A stretch of DNA of 64,000 nucleotides, from assembly GCA_029204225.1 (NCBI GenBank), contig CM055093.1:25711766-25775765 (forward strand), written 5' to 3'. Below are positions 24,208-36,346 of this stretch, piece by piece (the stretch's first letter is position 1; every line of letters begins with the position of its first letter). The translations under genes and the position numbers were made by a program. This DNA comes from Diphasiastrum complanatum (Eukaryota > Streptophyta > Lycopodiopsida > Lycopodiales > Lycopodiaceae). The notes below the pieces were generated by a model that had not been told where the DNA came from, did no database searches, and was given only the letters and a program-made list of their open reading frames with translations.

Positions 24208-24933
24208 TGTTGATTTTCACACGTGTGGACTATCCACTACATGTACTTGTGATCTCCTAAGGTGTGTAGATGCACCAAGATCAAGACTAGATTGAGATTC
24301 AAGATCAATCTTGAATCCTATGGCGAAAACACACTACTACATGCATTCAATCACTTCCAACTCTCACTCACACGTGAGGGAAGTATTCAAAGTAAAAACA
24401 AGCTGCTCTCCTCGGGTAGAGAGAGAAAATGCATCAAGAGCTCTTGGGTAGAGAGAGAAAGCTAGAAATCCAATAACTCACAAAATCCATGAAATCACCA
24501 AATCAATTAAATTCAAAATGAGGAGTACAATGATACTAGTAGGTCCACGAGCTACCACTATGCTTAACTATGATTGGACCACCTTTTGTCACCTCTTGAT
24601 CCTATTGGATCATTGATCTATGCACCTCTTAATTCTATTGGACTATATTCAAGCACACCTCAATTTCCTATTGGACCTCACAAGGTTCCACCTCTATATC
24701 CTGTTGGACCTCTTGGAACTCATCAAACAAAAACTTTACACTTGTCTACACTCTAGTTAGCAAGTGTTTAGCCTCTCACTCTATTTTGGCTCAATAGTGG
24801 CATTACAAGTGGAAATGCATAATTTGTCATCTATGCCAAATTTATTCCTATCAACATCCTACACCTAGATGCTTGATGTAGAAAACATAAGACCCCTATA
24901 TCTAACATAGATAATCTTTTTCAATTCTTCACA
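24208..24933 (-). repeat. 3' LTR of A2
   Basis: 726 bp. On the minus strand it runs from TGTGAAGAATTG to AAAATCAACA. Contains a CACACGTGTG palindrome near the U5 end and a row of CCAAT boxes at about 33-bp spacing (24573-24707). Confidence 0.95.
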
Positions 24934-24945
24934 CTCCTCCTAAAA
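24934..24945 (-). other. Polypurine tract of A2
   Basis: Minus strand TTTTAGGAGGAG immediately before the 3' LTR start TGTGAAG. Confidence 0.8.
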
Positions 24946-24973
24946 AATTATCTATGAAGATTTGAGCATTGAT

Positions 24974-27900
24974 CTATGCTTGATGAAAGCACTTTTGCTC
25001 AAAGGCTTGGTGAGTAGATCGGCAATAAGAGGACGAGTTGACATGCTCCAAATAGATTTCTCCTCCAATAAGCTTTTCTCTCACAAAATGGTGCGCCACT
25101 TCTATGTGCTTGCTTCTTGCATGAAATATGGGATTATTGGCAAGAGCTTGGGCCGAGATGTTATCACACTTGATCATTGGTAGATCATCCTCCTTGATGC
25201 ACTTTAGTTCCATTAATAACCTCTTGATCCAAAGCACTTCTTTGGTAGTTGTAGTGAGTGCTTTGTACTCGGCCTCACATGAAGAGAGAAATATATAGTA
25301 TCTTGCTTTTTGGAGAGCCAAGATATTAGATTGCCTCCAAGAAAGATAGTGTATGCACTAATAGACTTTCGATCCATTTTGTCACTTGCAAAGTCCGAAT
25401 CCGAGTAGCCAATAATGGATAGATCTTCACTTTTATAGAGTAGACCATAATCACAAGATGAAGATACATATCTTAGAATCCTCTTGGCCATCTTCCAATG
25501 ATGGATCTTAGGTTCTTGCATAAATTGACTCAATTTATGCACACAAAAACTAAGATCGGGCCTAGTAATGGTAAGCCAAATCAAGGAGCCTACAAGACTC
25601 CTAAAAAGTGTGATGTCCTCAAAGGATCTTTCATCACCTTTATTAGGATATTTTACAATTTGCTCCATTGGAGTATCTATGCTCTTAGAATTTTCCATAT
25701 GGAATTTTTTCAACATAGAGTGAGCATATCTAGATTGGCATATAAAGATATGATTTTCATAAAAATCAATTTCTAGGCCTAGGATGTAATGTATCTCTCC
25801 TAGATCTTGCATTTTAAACTCACATCCAAGTGCTAGCTTGGTTTCATCAACTAGCTTGATACAACTTCCACAAAGAATAATGTCATCAACATAAATTAGA
25901 AGAATGACAATATTGCTATCAACAAACATGGAAGGATCATAGTCACTAAGAGTAAATCCTAGTGAGATAAGGAAAGAGTTAAGTCTTGAATACCATGATC
26001 TTGGTGCTTGCTTGAGTCCATAAAGACTTTTGAAGAGCAAGCACACTTTGGACTCATCCTTGATGAATCCTTGAGGTTGTTCCATATAGATCTCCTCCTC
26101 AAGATAACCATTTAGAAAAGCATTGGATACATCTAATTGGAACACCTTCCACTTGAAAAAACAAGCAAGAGAAATAAGAATTCTTATTGTCACCATCTTT
26201 GCAACGGGTGCAAAGGTCTCCTCATAATCAAGACCATGGATTTGAGCAAATCCTTTGGCACATAATCTTGCTTTATGCTTGTTGATGGTGCCATCATGGT
26301 TGAACTTGATCCGAAATACCCACTTGCAACCAATCACATGCTTGTTGGAAGGAGGATCCACAAGCTCCCAAGTATTGTTGGTGATCAATGCATCATACTC
26401 TTGCTTCATGGCATCATACCACTCCTTGGTATTGAGTGCCTCTTGTACATTCTTTGGATCTTCATGAGAGACATAAAAAACATAATTAGTGGAATCAAGA
26501 TCCACTTGTTTGCCTTTGTCAACATATGAGAGCCTCTTAGGCTCGGATCTATCTCTCATGGATCTTCTTGGTGAAAAAATACGAGGAGAGTCTTCTTCAA
26601 ATCTTGACCCCATCGCATCATGATTGTCTTCAAAATCGATATTTGATGATGCATCCATAGATTTTTTGATCTCGGCCTCTTCAAATGATGAGTGTTGATC
26701 TTCATGGAAGACAACATCTCTACTTTCAATAACTTGAGAAGTAGAGAGTATAAAGACTCTATAGGCCTTCTTGGTGGATGAGTATCCAACCATGATCCCT
26801 TTGCATGCACTAGGATCTTCCTTCTTCCTTGTTTCCACGGGAATATGGACAAAGCATAGGCATCCAAAAACTCTAAGGTGATCAACCTTAGGCTTCTTCA
26901 GAAATAAGATTTCATATGGTGACTTTCCTCCAAGAGCTATATGTGGGAGCCTATTGCAAAGATAATTTGCACAATTAATGGCTTCTCCCCAAAAATCTTT
27001 GGGCAAAGATGCCTCAATTCTCATAGATTTTGCACATTCACATAGAGATCTATTCTTTCTCTCGGCCACTCCATTTTGAGATGGAGAGTAGACACAAGAA
27101 AACTCTCTTTTAATGCCTTCAAGCTCACAAAAATCTTGAAATTTATTGGAGATATATTCACCACCTCCATCACTTCTAAGAGCTTTAATCTTGAATGAGA
27201 ATTGCTTCTCTACATAAGCTTTGAAAATAAGGAAATGATCAAACACAGATTTTGAAGCAAGAAGATATATCCAAGTGAATCTTGTGTAATCGTCAATGAA
27301 AGTAAAAAAACAAGTGGCTCCTCCCTTGCTTGTAGTTGATGAGAAATGCACATCCAAGTGGATTAACTCCAAAGGATGCTTGCTTTTGATAGAAGATCTT
27401 GTAAATGGCTTTTTGTGAGATTTAGCAATAGCACAAGCCTCACAAGGCTTGATCTTCTTGGAGAATGACTTTGGCAAGCCAATAGCTTTGGATTCTTTGA
27501 TCATAGAGAGCATGGATTTGTAGTTGGGATGTCCCAACCTCCTATGCCATAATTCCTCCATAGAGAGCTTGTTCACAAGAGCAACATTACAAGCATTCAC
27601 ATACTCATTTGGATCTAGTTTATAGATGCCACCAAATCTAGATCCTAATGCAAGTATCTCATCATTCTTCTTGATAGTGCAAGTATCAACATTGAATTTT
27701 ACATCAAGGCCATTATCAAGCAATTGGCCAACACTAATAAGATTCTTGGTAAGCTTAGGTACATAAAGAACTCTAGAGAGAGAAAGAACTTTAGAGGATG
27801 CAAGCTTCAAGGGAATGTTCCTTATGCCTTCAATAGGACATTCAAAATCATGTGTAGTGTATATTGATTTCTTCACTCCATCATAAGGTGCAATAGAAGA

Positions 27901-28378
27901 GAGAGTCCTTGGAGCTACACATATGTGAAGAGGCTCCACTATCAATATACCATAGGGCGTCCTTCTTGAAAGGAGTAGATGAGAAACTAGAGACCATAAG
28001 AGATCCCTCTCCATCACTTGCAATAGTGTCTTCCTTCTCATTGGTAATATTGGCTTGCTTGAGTTGATTCTTCTTTTTGAAGCAATTGGTGGCATAATGA
28101 CCTTTCTTGCCACAATAAAAGCACTTGATCTTCTTCTTCTTCTTGAGCTTGGATGATGAAGCATTAGAGGAATCATCTTCCTCGTCATCTTTGTCTTTGG
28201 ATTTGACTTTTTCCTTGCTTGAGGATTGTTGATGTTGGTTCTTGCTTCTCTCTTTGTGCTTATCCTTGGAAAAGAGAGCTTTGCCATCATTATGAGTGAG
28301 AGAAAGCTTGTCCATCCTCAAGAGCTTATACTCTTGTCTTGATTCTTCCGAAATTAGCACACTTTGGAGAGCCTCCAA
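24974..28378 (-). pseudogene. A2 pol polyprotein (zinc knuckle to RNase H) with frameshifts
   Basis: Order of domains, reading leftward. The end of gag with zinc knuckle CFYCGKKGHYATNC and the protease start WYIDSGASSHMC lie in the frame 28378-27881. The main frame 28290-25213 then carries the rest of the protease, the integrase zinc site (WHRRLGHPNYKSM, CEACAIAKSHKK) and the integrase core (FIDDYTRF, RSDGGGEY, NGVAERKNRS). It continues with reverse transcriptase (KHKARLCAKGF, LLIYVDDIILC with catalytic YVDD) and the RNase H start (GYSDSDFASD). RNase H continues after a frameshift in 25321-24974 (CEAEYKAL, NPIFHARSKHIEV). A third frame change lies near 25010 before the usual ADLLTKPL end. About 1100 codons in total, the normal copia size. 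Confidence 0.93.
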
Positions 28379-28947
28379 ACTTGGTAGCTCCTCCTTAATG
28401 GCATAAGATTATCAAATTCACTTCTCAAGCCATTGAGAATGACTTGAACTAGATCATTTTGATTGATGGAGTCACCAATACAAGCAAGCTCTCTATGAAT
28501 ATCTTTTACTCTCAAAACATAACTAGATGCACTCTCATCACTCTTTTGGCTACTTTGAAAGATTTGATTCCTAAGAGTGAGAAGCCTAGAGGTATTCTTA
28601 GCCTCATAGATAGTCTTGAGACAATCTCAGGCTTCTTTGGCTGTTGTACAAGTACCTATCTCCCTCAATATCTCATTAGAGACATTCATCTTAATGTAGT
28701 GGAGAGCCATCCTAGCTCTCTTTTTGTATTTTTGAACCTCTTGAAGAACTTGTGGTTCTTCTTCAAGGCCAAGAACTATGTCCATCACGTCTTGAAGGAT
28801 CAAGATGGACTCCATCCTCATTTTCCAAATTGAATAGTTTGAAGTGGTCAATCTTTCACTTGGTTCCAACAAGGATGAACCCATTGAAGACATTTGAAGT
28901 GAAGAAAACTCAAATGATGAACAATAAATGTTATTACACACTTTCAA
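28379..28947 (-). pseudogene. A2 gag N-terminal part
   Basis: 28947-28627 encodes the gag start with NYSIWKMRMESILILQDVMD and RARMALHYIKMNVSNEI. A stop and a frame change near 28630-28400 separate it from the zinc-knuckle part at 28378. It is about 80% similar to the gag at 13044. Confidence 0.88.
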
Positions 28948-29637
28948 TAGGATCCAATAATTGAGTACTATCTCCTCTTATGAAAGATCTTACAACAATT
29001 TGTGAATTAATTCTCACTAGCTACACAAATCTCTCTAAAACAAGATCTATTTCACATCAAATGATGGAGTATAGGCAAAGTTAGGATCCAACACTCTTAG
29101 CACGTGTGAAATACACTAAGAAACCAAATTTGACTCAAATACAATGATATTGCATGAAACAAAATGGCTAAGATCTTAAAATAGTGCCTAGATCACATAT
29201 AGATGAGATTGGCAAGCATACAACTGTGATTTTGGATCAACCAAGCAATCTCTTGACCAAACCAAATGTGTCCACCCAGGTCTAGGTGCCCTACCTAACC
29301 CTCTTCAAAAGCTTCTAGCTTTTGATTGGCTCAACCAAATGGAATGAAACTGATTGCAACAGAAATTAGACAAAAATAGCTTCAAAACAAGCTATCAAGC
29401 AAGATAAATGGATCAAACATGAGAGAGAACTTCCAAACTGAAATTGGATGTTCCTCACACGTGTCTGAGCACCTGATTCCGTACAGTACCAGGTCAGACC
29501 CAATCAATGTCCTTTTGATCTCTTTTGATCCAAGATTGAACAAGATAGCCAGGAAAATGGGCCTTGACAACTTCTAGCTCAAGATTGATGAAAAAATTTT
29601 CACTTAGATGGATCAAAATGCATGGTAACCTTAGGTA
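28948..29637 (-). other. A2 untranslated leader
   Basis: Region between primer site and gag; no supported ORF. Comparable in length to the leader at 12287-13043. Confidence 0.6.
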
Positions 29638-29650
29638 GGCTCTGATGCCA
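29638..29650 (-). other. Primer-binding site of A2 (initiator tRNA-Met type)
   Basis: Minus strand TGGCATCAGAGCC directly after the 5' LTR end. Confidence 0.9.
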
Positions 29651-30387
29651 TGTTGATTTTCACACGTGTGGACTGTCCACTACATGTACTTGTGATCTCC
29701 TAAGGTGTGTAGATGCACCAAGATCAAGACTAGATTGAGATTCAAGATCAATCTTGAATCCTATGGCAAAAACACACTACTACATGCATTCAATCACTTC
29801 CAACTCTCACTCACACGTGTGGAAAGTATTCAAAAAATAATCTAAGTAAAAACAAGCTGCTCTCCTCGGGTAGAGAGAGAAAATGCATCAAGAGCTCTCG
29901 AGTAGAGAGAAAAAGCTAGAAATCCAATAACTCACAAAATCCATGAAATCACCAAATCAATTAAATTCAAAATGAGGAGTACAATGATACTAGTAGGTCC
30001 ACGAGCTACCACTATGCTTAACTATGATTGGACCACATTTTGTCACCTCTTGATCCTTTTGGATCATTGATCTATGCACCTCTTAATTCTATTGGACTAT
30101 ATTCAAGCACACCTCAATTTCCTATTGGACCTCACAAGGTTCCACCTCTATATCCTATTGGACCTCTTGGAATTCATCAAACAAAAACTTTACACTTGTC
30201 TACACTCTAAGTAGCAAGTGTTTAGCCTCTTACTCTATTTTGGCTCAATAGTGGCATTACAAGTGGAAATGCATAATTTGCCATCTATGCCAAATTTATT
30301 CCTATCAACATCCTACACCTAGATGCTTGATGTAAAAAACATAAGACCCCTATATCTAACATAGATAATCTTTTTCAATTCTTCACA
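29651..30387 (-). repeat. 5' LTR of A2
   Basis: 737 bp; eleven bases longer than the 3' LTR because of an AATAATCTAAG-type insertion near 29837. Same CCAAT-box row as the other LTR. Confidence 0.95.
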
Positions 30388-31330
30388 AATCAGACCATAA
30401 GGCCTTGATTTTCTGACCAGTTTGATTCTCCGCTTATTGCTTGGATTATTTGAGCAATTGAATGCTTCTGACTTGTTCTTAATGAACATTACACTGGTAA
30501 AATGGGAGTAATCATCAATGAATGTAATAAAATATAGAGTCTTACCCAAGGAAGGTACGCCATAAGTCATTGTGTATCAATGACAGAATGGACTTGGCTC
30601 TTCTGGCTTGCCCTCTTGGAAATCTGGTTCTAGGTTGTTTGCCTAGTAAGCAACTTTCACAGACAGATTGATTAGCTATAGTAACATCATTTATATTCAT
30701 GTCCTTGACCATTTTGTTATGATGCATATACAAGATTGAACGCATGTTCAAATGTCCTAATTTCTGATGCCATAAATTAGCATCTGAACAACTCACAGAA
30801 AGTGTAACATTGTGACTCAATATGTACAAATTTCTTCTATGTAAGTAGAGAGGATTTTCTTTGAATTCTCATCTAAAATAGTACATCGCCTAGTTGTAAA
30901 CAATGCTCTATAGCCTTGATCAGTGATCTTCTAATAATTAAGAAGTTCTTTGTTAATTTGCGTACACTTGATGTAAATTGGAGTCACCAAAGAAGATGTA
31001 CTTCGATTCTGTAGCTGTGAGTGTAGAGAATAGGTCTTTGCATGGTGTCATGTGTTGAGAGGCACCTAAATTGAGATAACATTGATGGGCATCTCTACTG
31101 GGTTGATCTTGTACCATCAGTGCTCTTTCGTCTTTTTGCGAATATCTGACAATGTCAGAGTTGCCTTGTTGTTGTTGCTGCATCTTCTTCCTGGTTTCAT
31201 TATGCTTGAGGACGCGACAGTCCTTGATATCATGGTTGGTTCTTTTGCAGTACTCACAAAATAGCTTGGTCTTGGATGATAATTAGTTGTGTTGTTGCTG
31301 TTGTTGGTTGTTCCGAAGCAAAACACTAAC
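30388..31330 (-). pseudogene. Copia C gag end, protease and integrase start
   Basis: Leftward: a Gln/Asn-rich stretch, zinc knuckle CEYCKRTNHDIKDC (about 31250-31205), then a poly-Gln run. The protease start CYLNLGASQHMTPC has lost the catalytic Asp (LGAS in place of DSGAS). The integrase zinc region WHQKLGHLNMRSILYMHHN with CESCLLGKQ follows, then FITFIDDYSHFTSVMF. The frame is cut by A2 at 30387 and resumes at 24207. The polyprotein is interrupted by several stops. Confidence 0.85.
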
Positions 31331-31339
31331 CATCTTGTT

Positions 31340-31545
31340 CTAAAAATTAAACTGATAATTAATTGCTCTATTTTTGTGCATCTCCTTGTCTTTTACTATC
31401 TTGATTGCTAGAATGAAATCTGTTCTGTGAAGTGTAGTCACGTATCTAGGTTCCTGTGAGCTTCCGCACAAAAGAAAATTCAAAGAAACAAAATTGTTCG
31501 CAACAACAAAACAAAACCGTTCACGATAGATATAATCAAAGCTAG
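31340..31545 (+). repeat. Fragment related to the LTR at 20618-21430
   Basis: Shares words with 21190-21410 in the same orientation: CTTGATTGCTAGAAT, TGTTCTGTGA, GAGCTTCCGCAC and AAAATTGTTCG. The orientation is opposite to the adjacent copia C coding frame, so it is not simply that element's own 5' LTR. Confidence 0.55.
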
Positions 31546-31689
31546 TTTTCATCTAATTTAAAATGATTATATATAAAGCCTATATATCTGATAGCATAGC
31601 ACATGCTATGAAAATTTAAAAATCATTTATAAATAAAACATGCAAAATTTGCAAAGAATCTACTTGTAGATTGTCAACACCCGTGTGTC
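31546..31689. other. Short AT-rich spacer
   Basis: Nothing recognisable. Confidence 0.4.
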
Positions 31690-32050
31690 AGGTGGCTGGG
31701 TTTATTGGACCGACAAATTCAATCCCCCACTTTTCAAATGGTGCAAGTGGTAGGATTGGCGTCAACAACCAATTCATAGCTTTAGTTGGTTTACCATATC
31801 TCTAGCATGGATCACAAGATCAAATATAATTTGAGTTATCCTTAAAATTGTAGGCCACCAATATTTGGTGGTAAAAATATTTTATTAACATTGTTCTTCA
31901 AGGCAAAGTGACCTCCGACATCTTCCGAATGTAAGGCACGAATGACCTTAGGAATATCTTCAGCTTCAAGACACCTTCTTAATTGATGATCTGCATAGAT
32001 CTTTAAGATAAATAATAATATCTAAATATAGTGAATTTGAAGATGATATC
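31690..32050 (-). pseudogene. Diverged Ty3/gypsy integrase fragment
   Basis: Matches the integrase zinc-site/core junction of the gypsy copies at 38.3-38.5 kb (GTAGGCCACCAATATTT and the PFEKWG segment followed by FVGPI). It is much more diverged than those copies are from one another. It lies within what should be copia C. Confidence 0.65.
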
Positions 32051-32105
32051 TCGAATAAATTTTCATTAAGCGAAGTTGTTGGGACAAACTCCTTTGTCTG
32101 AACAA

Positions 32106-32611
32106 TCATAGGTCATTGCCTAACGATGGATGGCAGAGTTGTAGTGGCATCCTCTTGCATCGGTTGCTTCTACTTGAAATCGTGATACTTGTCTTCAAGA
32201 AAGACAACATCACGGCTCTAACTGAGATCTGACCTGAATCAACATCATAGATGTGATATGCTTTATGCGACGTTGAGTAGCCAATGAACATGTTCTTACA
32301 GCTTACTGGGTCCAGTTTTTTTTTCAAATCTGATGACACTTGTGCATTGCAGAGACATCCAAAAATACGTAGATGTTTCAAGCTTGGTTCGTATCCGTAG
32401 TAGACTTCAAATGGCGTCTTGGCATCAAGTGCTTTGGTGTTGGAGTAGTTTTGCAGATAGCAGGCCGTAGAGATTGCTTCTGCCCAGAGTGTTAGAGGTA
32501 AATGGGCGTTGGATGTCATGGATCGTGTAGCTTCCAAAAGTGTGTGGTTCTTTTGCTCAGCTACTCCAATTTGTTGAGGAGTGTAGCTTGTAGTAAACTA
32601 ATGGTGCACGC
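32106..32611 (-). pseudogene. Copia C integrase second half
   Basis: Begins at the 3' LTR of element G. Encodes FTTSYTPQQIGVAEQKNHT with the catalytic Glu position represented in VAEQ, then ATRSMTSNAHLPLTLWAEA, FGCLCNAQVSSDLKKKLDP and FIGYSTSHKAYHIYD. One in-frame stop lies near its start. It is the continuation of the integrase that breaks at 24147. Confidence 0.85.
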
Positions 32612-33642
32612 TGTGGTGGCCTAGTCATTATAAATTTCCACATAATCAATGAATTAAGTAGTATAAAAAGTTTGATTGTTCTCCAAGAGAGAGAATAATC
32701 TCTTCTTTTGTATGATAAGTGTATGTAAGATGGTAAATGGAATGTGATGTGTAATATTCACAATGAATACTACAGCGACATATCTGGTTATTCAGTGATA
32801 TTTGGATAAATTGGCATCCAGGAACACCAATGGTGAAACGATTTGGTCAAGGTCTATGATTATAAAAATTACTTTATCTTTCGGACTCTTCGGATAACAA
32901 TAAGTAATCAGATCAGACAACAACTAGCAAATAGATTCATCAAACAGAATAGTATTGGCTAATGATTCCTCTTAATCGAATATAGTGAATTAGTTCTTAT
33001 CATAGGAAGTAAACAGAACATAGCATCAAACAAGTTTATTGTCTGAACACATAGCTCATTCAGAATTGAAAGAATTTTTGCTTATAGTTATGTTTAACAA
33101 CTTTGGCTAATTCCCTGCACACATTAGTTAGAATTGTCGCTCTCTGGTGACGCCTGAAAATCCACATTAAAGTAGCTGAAATTCAGTAAGTCATGAGAAA
33201 TATGTGTGACGCAGACAGAGAAGTATCACAAACAGTTATAGATCATACAGAGTGTATTCACTCAGTTGATAAGAAGTAATACTGTAAGAGATGACAGAGA
33301 GAAAGAACACTCAAGCTTATAGAAATTGACTCTCTTCGCTCTCTATTGATACTCAAATATGTGCAAATGCGTATGTACAATGGCACAAAGTTGACCTTAT
33401 AGGAACGATCACCGGCCTCAATGTCGTTTACCAACCATTAAGATGTCGGTTGAGATTCGCTAATGCGTCTCTATAGAACGTCGCACAAAACATCGCGAGT
33501 TCTAACCTAAAAGTGAATTTACAAAGTGCAAATAGGCCTTCACATGAATTTAGGCACTATAGCACATATACATGTATAAAAATTGAAAATTTTTACAATA
33601 TAAACAATAACTTTGGATAATGTGGGGTCAGGAGGCTCCACA
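32612..33642 (-). repeat. 3' LTR of gypsy element G (LTR2)
   Basis: 1031 bp, TGTGG to CCACA, homologous to LTR1 over its whole length. A purine-rich tract (minus GAGGAAGGGGATA, plus 33643-33655) lies immediately to its right, so this is a 3' LTR with the internal region to the right. Confidence 0.85.
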
Positions 33643-33684
33643 TATCCCCTTCCTCAACTGTGCAGCAGCTCGCAAACAAGGTAT

Positions 33685-36346
33685 TTACATTCTCCTTTGT
33701 TGCTTCCTACTGGCTGGCTTTCTATGAAAAATAGCTTTTGCTCGGGCTTCATTTTTTTCATTGACTTGTTCTAAGGTCATCCCTTTTGTAGCAACAAAGT
33801 AATTGTTCTTCTGGTCGTAATCTTTCTGAAATGATAAATTCGGATAAACTCCCATTCCGCGATTTCCCAATGGTGCAAGGGGATTTTTGATCAATGTATT
33901 ATTTACAGGATGAGTGTACCAACTATCCTCAGACAAGATTTCAGACATCTCAGTAGAAGGGACAATTAGTGAGAGTTGCATATGTATATTCTGGGAATTT
34001 CTCTTTAATATACAACTGTTGAATGGATAAAAGGGCATATGAAATGAGAGAACCAATATTTACATAATTGTAAGTATGGTATGGTCTGGTTATTGGATTA
34101 GTGGAGCAAAGTATATTATTTGCTTTAACTTCCTCCAAGTAATGAGAAAAGTTAGCTTTCCAATCTGTGTAGATTTCTCACAGATCAGGGAATAACATCT
34201 AACTGGAGAATTTGGAAGGAATTGGATTAGGGCTAGGGACAACTTCTTTAGCATAAAAAATGTTAATTGAGTCTAGCTTATTCCGATAGTCATCTAGAGC
34301 AGGAAAAATATTGTTTTCAAATGTTTTTAGATATTCTAAAATGTATATATACAAAGATCCTGTAACAACATCTATATAGTTAGTTTGCAGATTGAACTTA
34401 TTCTGAACAATGTTAGCTTGGCCCAAAAAGTGTTTAGGTTAGAAAAAGTCCAAGGGCTTTCCCATTGTTCTTTAGTATAGCCAAAAAGTTTAGGTAAAAG
34501 AAGGTAATCCATTCTCCACTGGAGTTTTGGACTATAAAAAGATGGAAGAAAAAATCCTAGTTCTTACTGGAATGTATGAAATTCTGTCCTTCGTAGTGAA
34601 TACACTACCTTGTTCTTCCTCTCGACAGCTCCACTATGTGATGATAAAGCCTGTTGCGAAATGATTGTTAAAGTTGCTGGTTGGTCTGCAGCAGTTTTGT
34701 CACTAGTTGCTTTCAGCTTCACAGCATCCTTAGGGTCAATCTGTACCTCTTGATCTTTCTAGATTTGCATAAAAACAATATCTGTTTGGATGGCCTTCTC
34801 TGATATATCTTTGGTTGGCTCATCCATCTATGTAGGCTGGTCCTGGCGCTGGACATGTTCTTCGTCTTCAAAATTCTGGATTTGGCTTGATTGAAACTTA
34901 GCCTCTTCCAGTCCGACTTCTTTCAATTTTTCATATGCAGCCATCTGGGGTTGCAAATATTGCAATTGGAAGGTTTGGATAATTCTTTCTTGTACATCTT
35001 TCTAAGCTGTTGGGTCGATCCTATATCTCCCATGTGATACACAGGCTCCCAATGTTACTTTGACGCTTATTTATCATAGAATTGCCTCTTCGGTCTGTTT
35101 CTTATAAATCTGGTTGCCTTTCCTCATCATAGCTGCAGAATTCTACAACTGGGCAACAGAGTTCTGGAGCTGCCTTTGACTTGCTTCGGCACTCTCCTTG
35201 TCGGTAATGGCATTACTGAGTTTGTTGCTCAGCTCCTCGTTACTACTCTACAAAGTAGCTCATGCATGTCTTTAGGGTCTGGATCTGCTACTTGAGCAAT
35301 AGAATTTCATTTTCAAAAGCATTGTACTGCTCTTGAATTGCTTCAAGTACCTCCAGCGTAGCATCTTGTCTACTTTTTGCTTCTTTGAGGGCTGTATCTT
35401 TCTTGATCAACTCTGCTTGAGCTGCTTCAAGCTCTTTGCTATTGTGTGTCAGCTTAGTCTTGATCTCTTCCAACTCTGCATTCTTCTGGATTAGGTCTAC
35501 TTGAATGGAATCATACGTTGATCCAAGCTTCCTTGAGACTTTCTCTAGGCTAACAAAATATTGAATGGATGCATGTGTGTCTGACAGCAATGTACCAAAG
35601 GTCTTCAAATATAATTCTTCGTAAAAAAATTGGTGCCTCGGCATCACTTTCACCTTTTTGCTAAATATCAGAAATTTGTTCTTCTTCTTTTGCTAGCTCG
35701 TACTGGATATCTTCTTGATTCTTCTTCTGCTCAGCAACAATTTTTGTTTCTTCTTCGGCTTCTCGGCTCCTTTCTACACCAGAAAGTGACTTATATTGTG
35801 ATGACGGAGAGGACATCCTCACCGAGCTCCCTTGGTGTTGGCTTGATGATGATGTTGCCATCTTTGTGGTGGTTGCCTTTGATGCTCTCATTTGTGAATC
35901 AGCCTCAACTGAAGGGGCTAACTCTTGCAGCACCGGTGCAATTCTGATATCTTCCTACACAATTAATACACCGGCATGCATACATAGAATACCAAATTGC
36001 AAACTAAGTCTGAAAAACTGATTAATCTTTACTAATTTACATAATTGCTTAAAAGTAATTTGTCCGAAGGCAATGGGTTCTCCGTTCAAGGCTCTCAGCA
36101 GATATCCAATATTCGTATTGGAAATGGTATAGTCTTGCTCCGGTAAGAATATGGAAGCAAGAGCAAATCGCACAAAGCTTTTGAGATTGGGGTCTCTGAT
36201 ATAAGATAGTTTATATCCCCTTTTCTCGAGATAAGCTTCTTCCTGAAAAACTGCACTCCTTGTGATGAAGTCGGGCTTTGTAACAAGCATACTGCCGGCA
36301 CGACAGTAAAATTCTTCTGTAATAATGATCTCTTGATTCTAGACAA
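33685..36346 (-). pseudogene. Decayed ORF set between gypsy integrase and 3' LTR
   Basis: Minus-strand frames in order: 36290-35955 (about 110 residues, globular, with RGYKLSYIRDPNLKSFVRF), 35933-35661 (Ser/Gln/Glu-rich) and 35653-35288 (about 120 residues of Lys/Glu/Leu heptad-like coiled coil). Further pieces are at 34426-34199, 34138-33950 and 34056-33685; the last has a basic C-terminus. Several frames join across single stops, which suggests one old ORF of up to about 800 codons. Its place, downstream of integrase and upstream of the 3' LTR in sense orientation, is where some plant gypsy elements carry an env-like or extra ORF. I do not recognise the protein, and I see no convincing transmembrane segment. 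Confidence 0.55.

Larger units (their letters stand above)
24208..30387 (-). mobile_element. Copia element A2, complete with both LTRs
   Basis: 6180 bp, minus orientation. LTRs at 24208-24933 and 29651-30387, primer site 29638-29650, polypurine tract 24934-24945, gag and pol in order. Flanked by a perfect 5-bp target duplication AATCA (24203-24207 and 30388-30392). It sits inside the integrase of copia C. The LTRs differ by about 16 substitutions and one 11-bp indel by eye (about 2%), so it is a recent insertion. Frame changes in gag, protease and RNase H make it non-autonomous now. Confidence 0.95.

Noticed and set aside
24574-24756. 60-codon Pro-rich ORF present in both A2 LTRs (also 30028-30210)
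   Set aside because: It is antisense to the element and arises from the 33-bp CCAAT periodicity; LTR identity alone explains its conservation.
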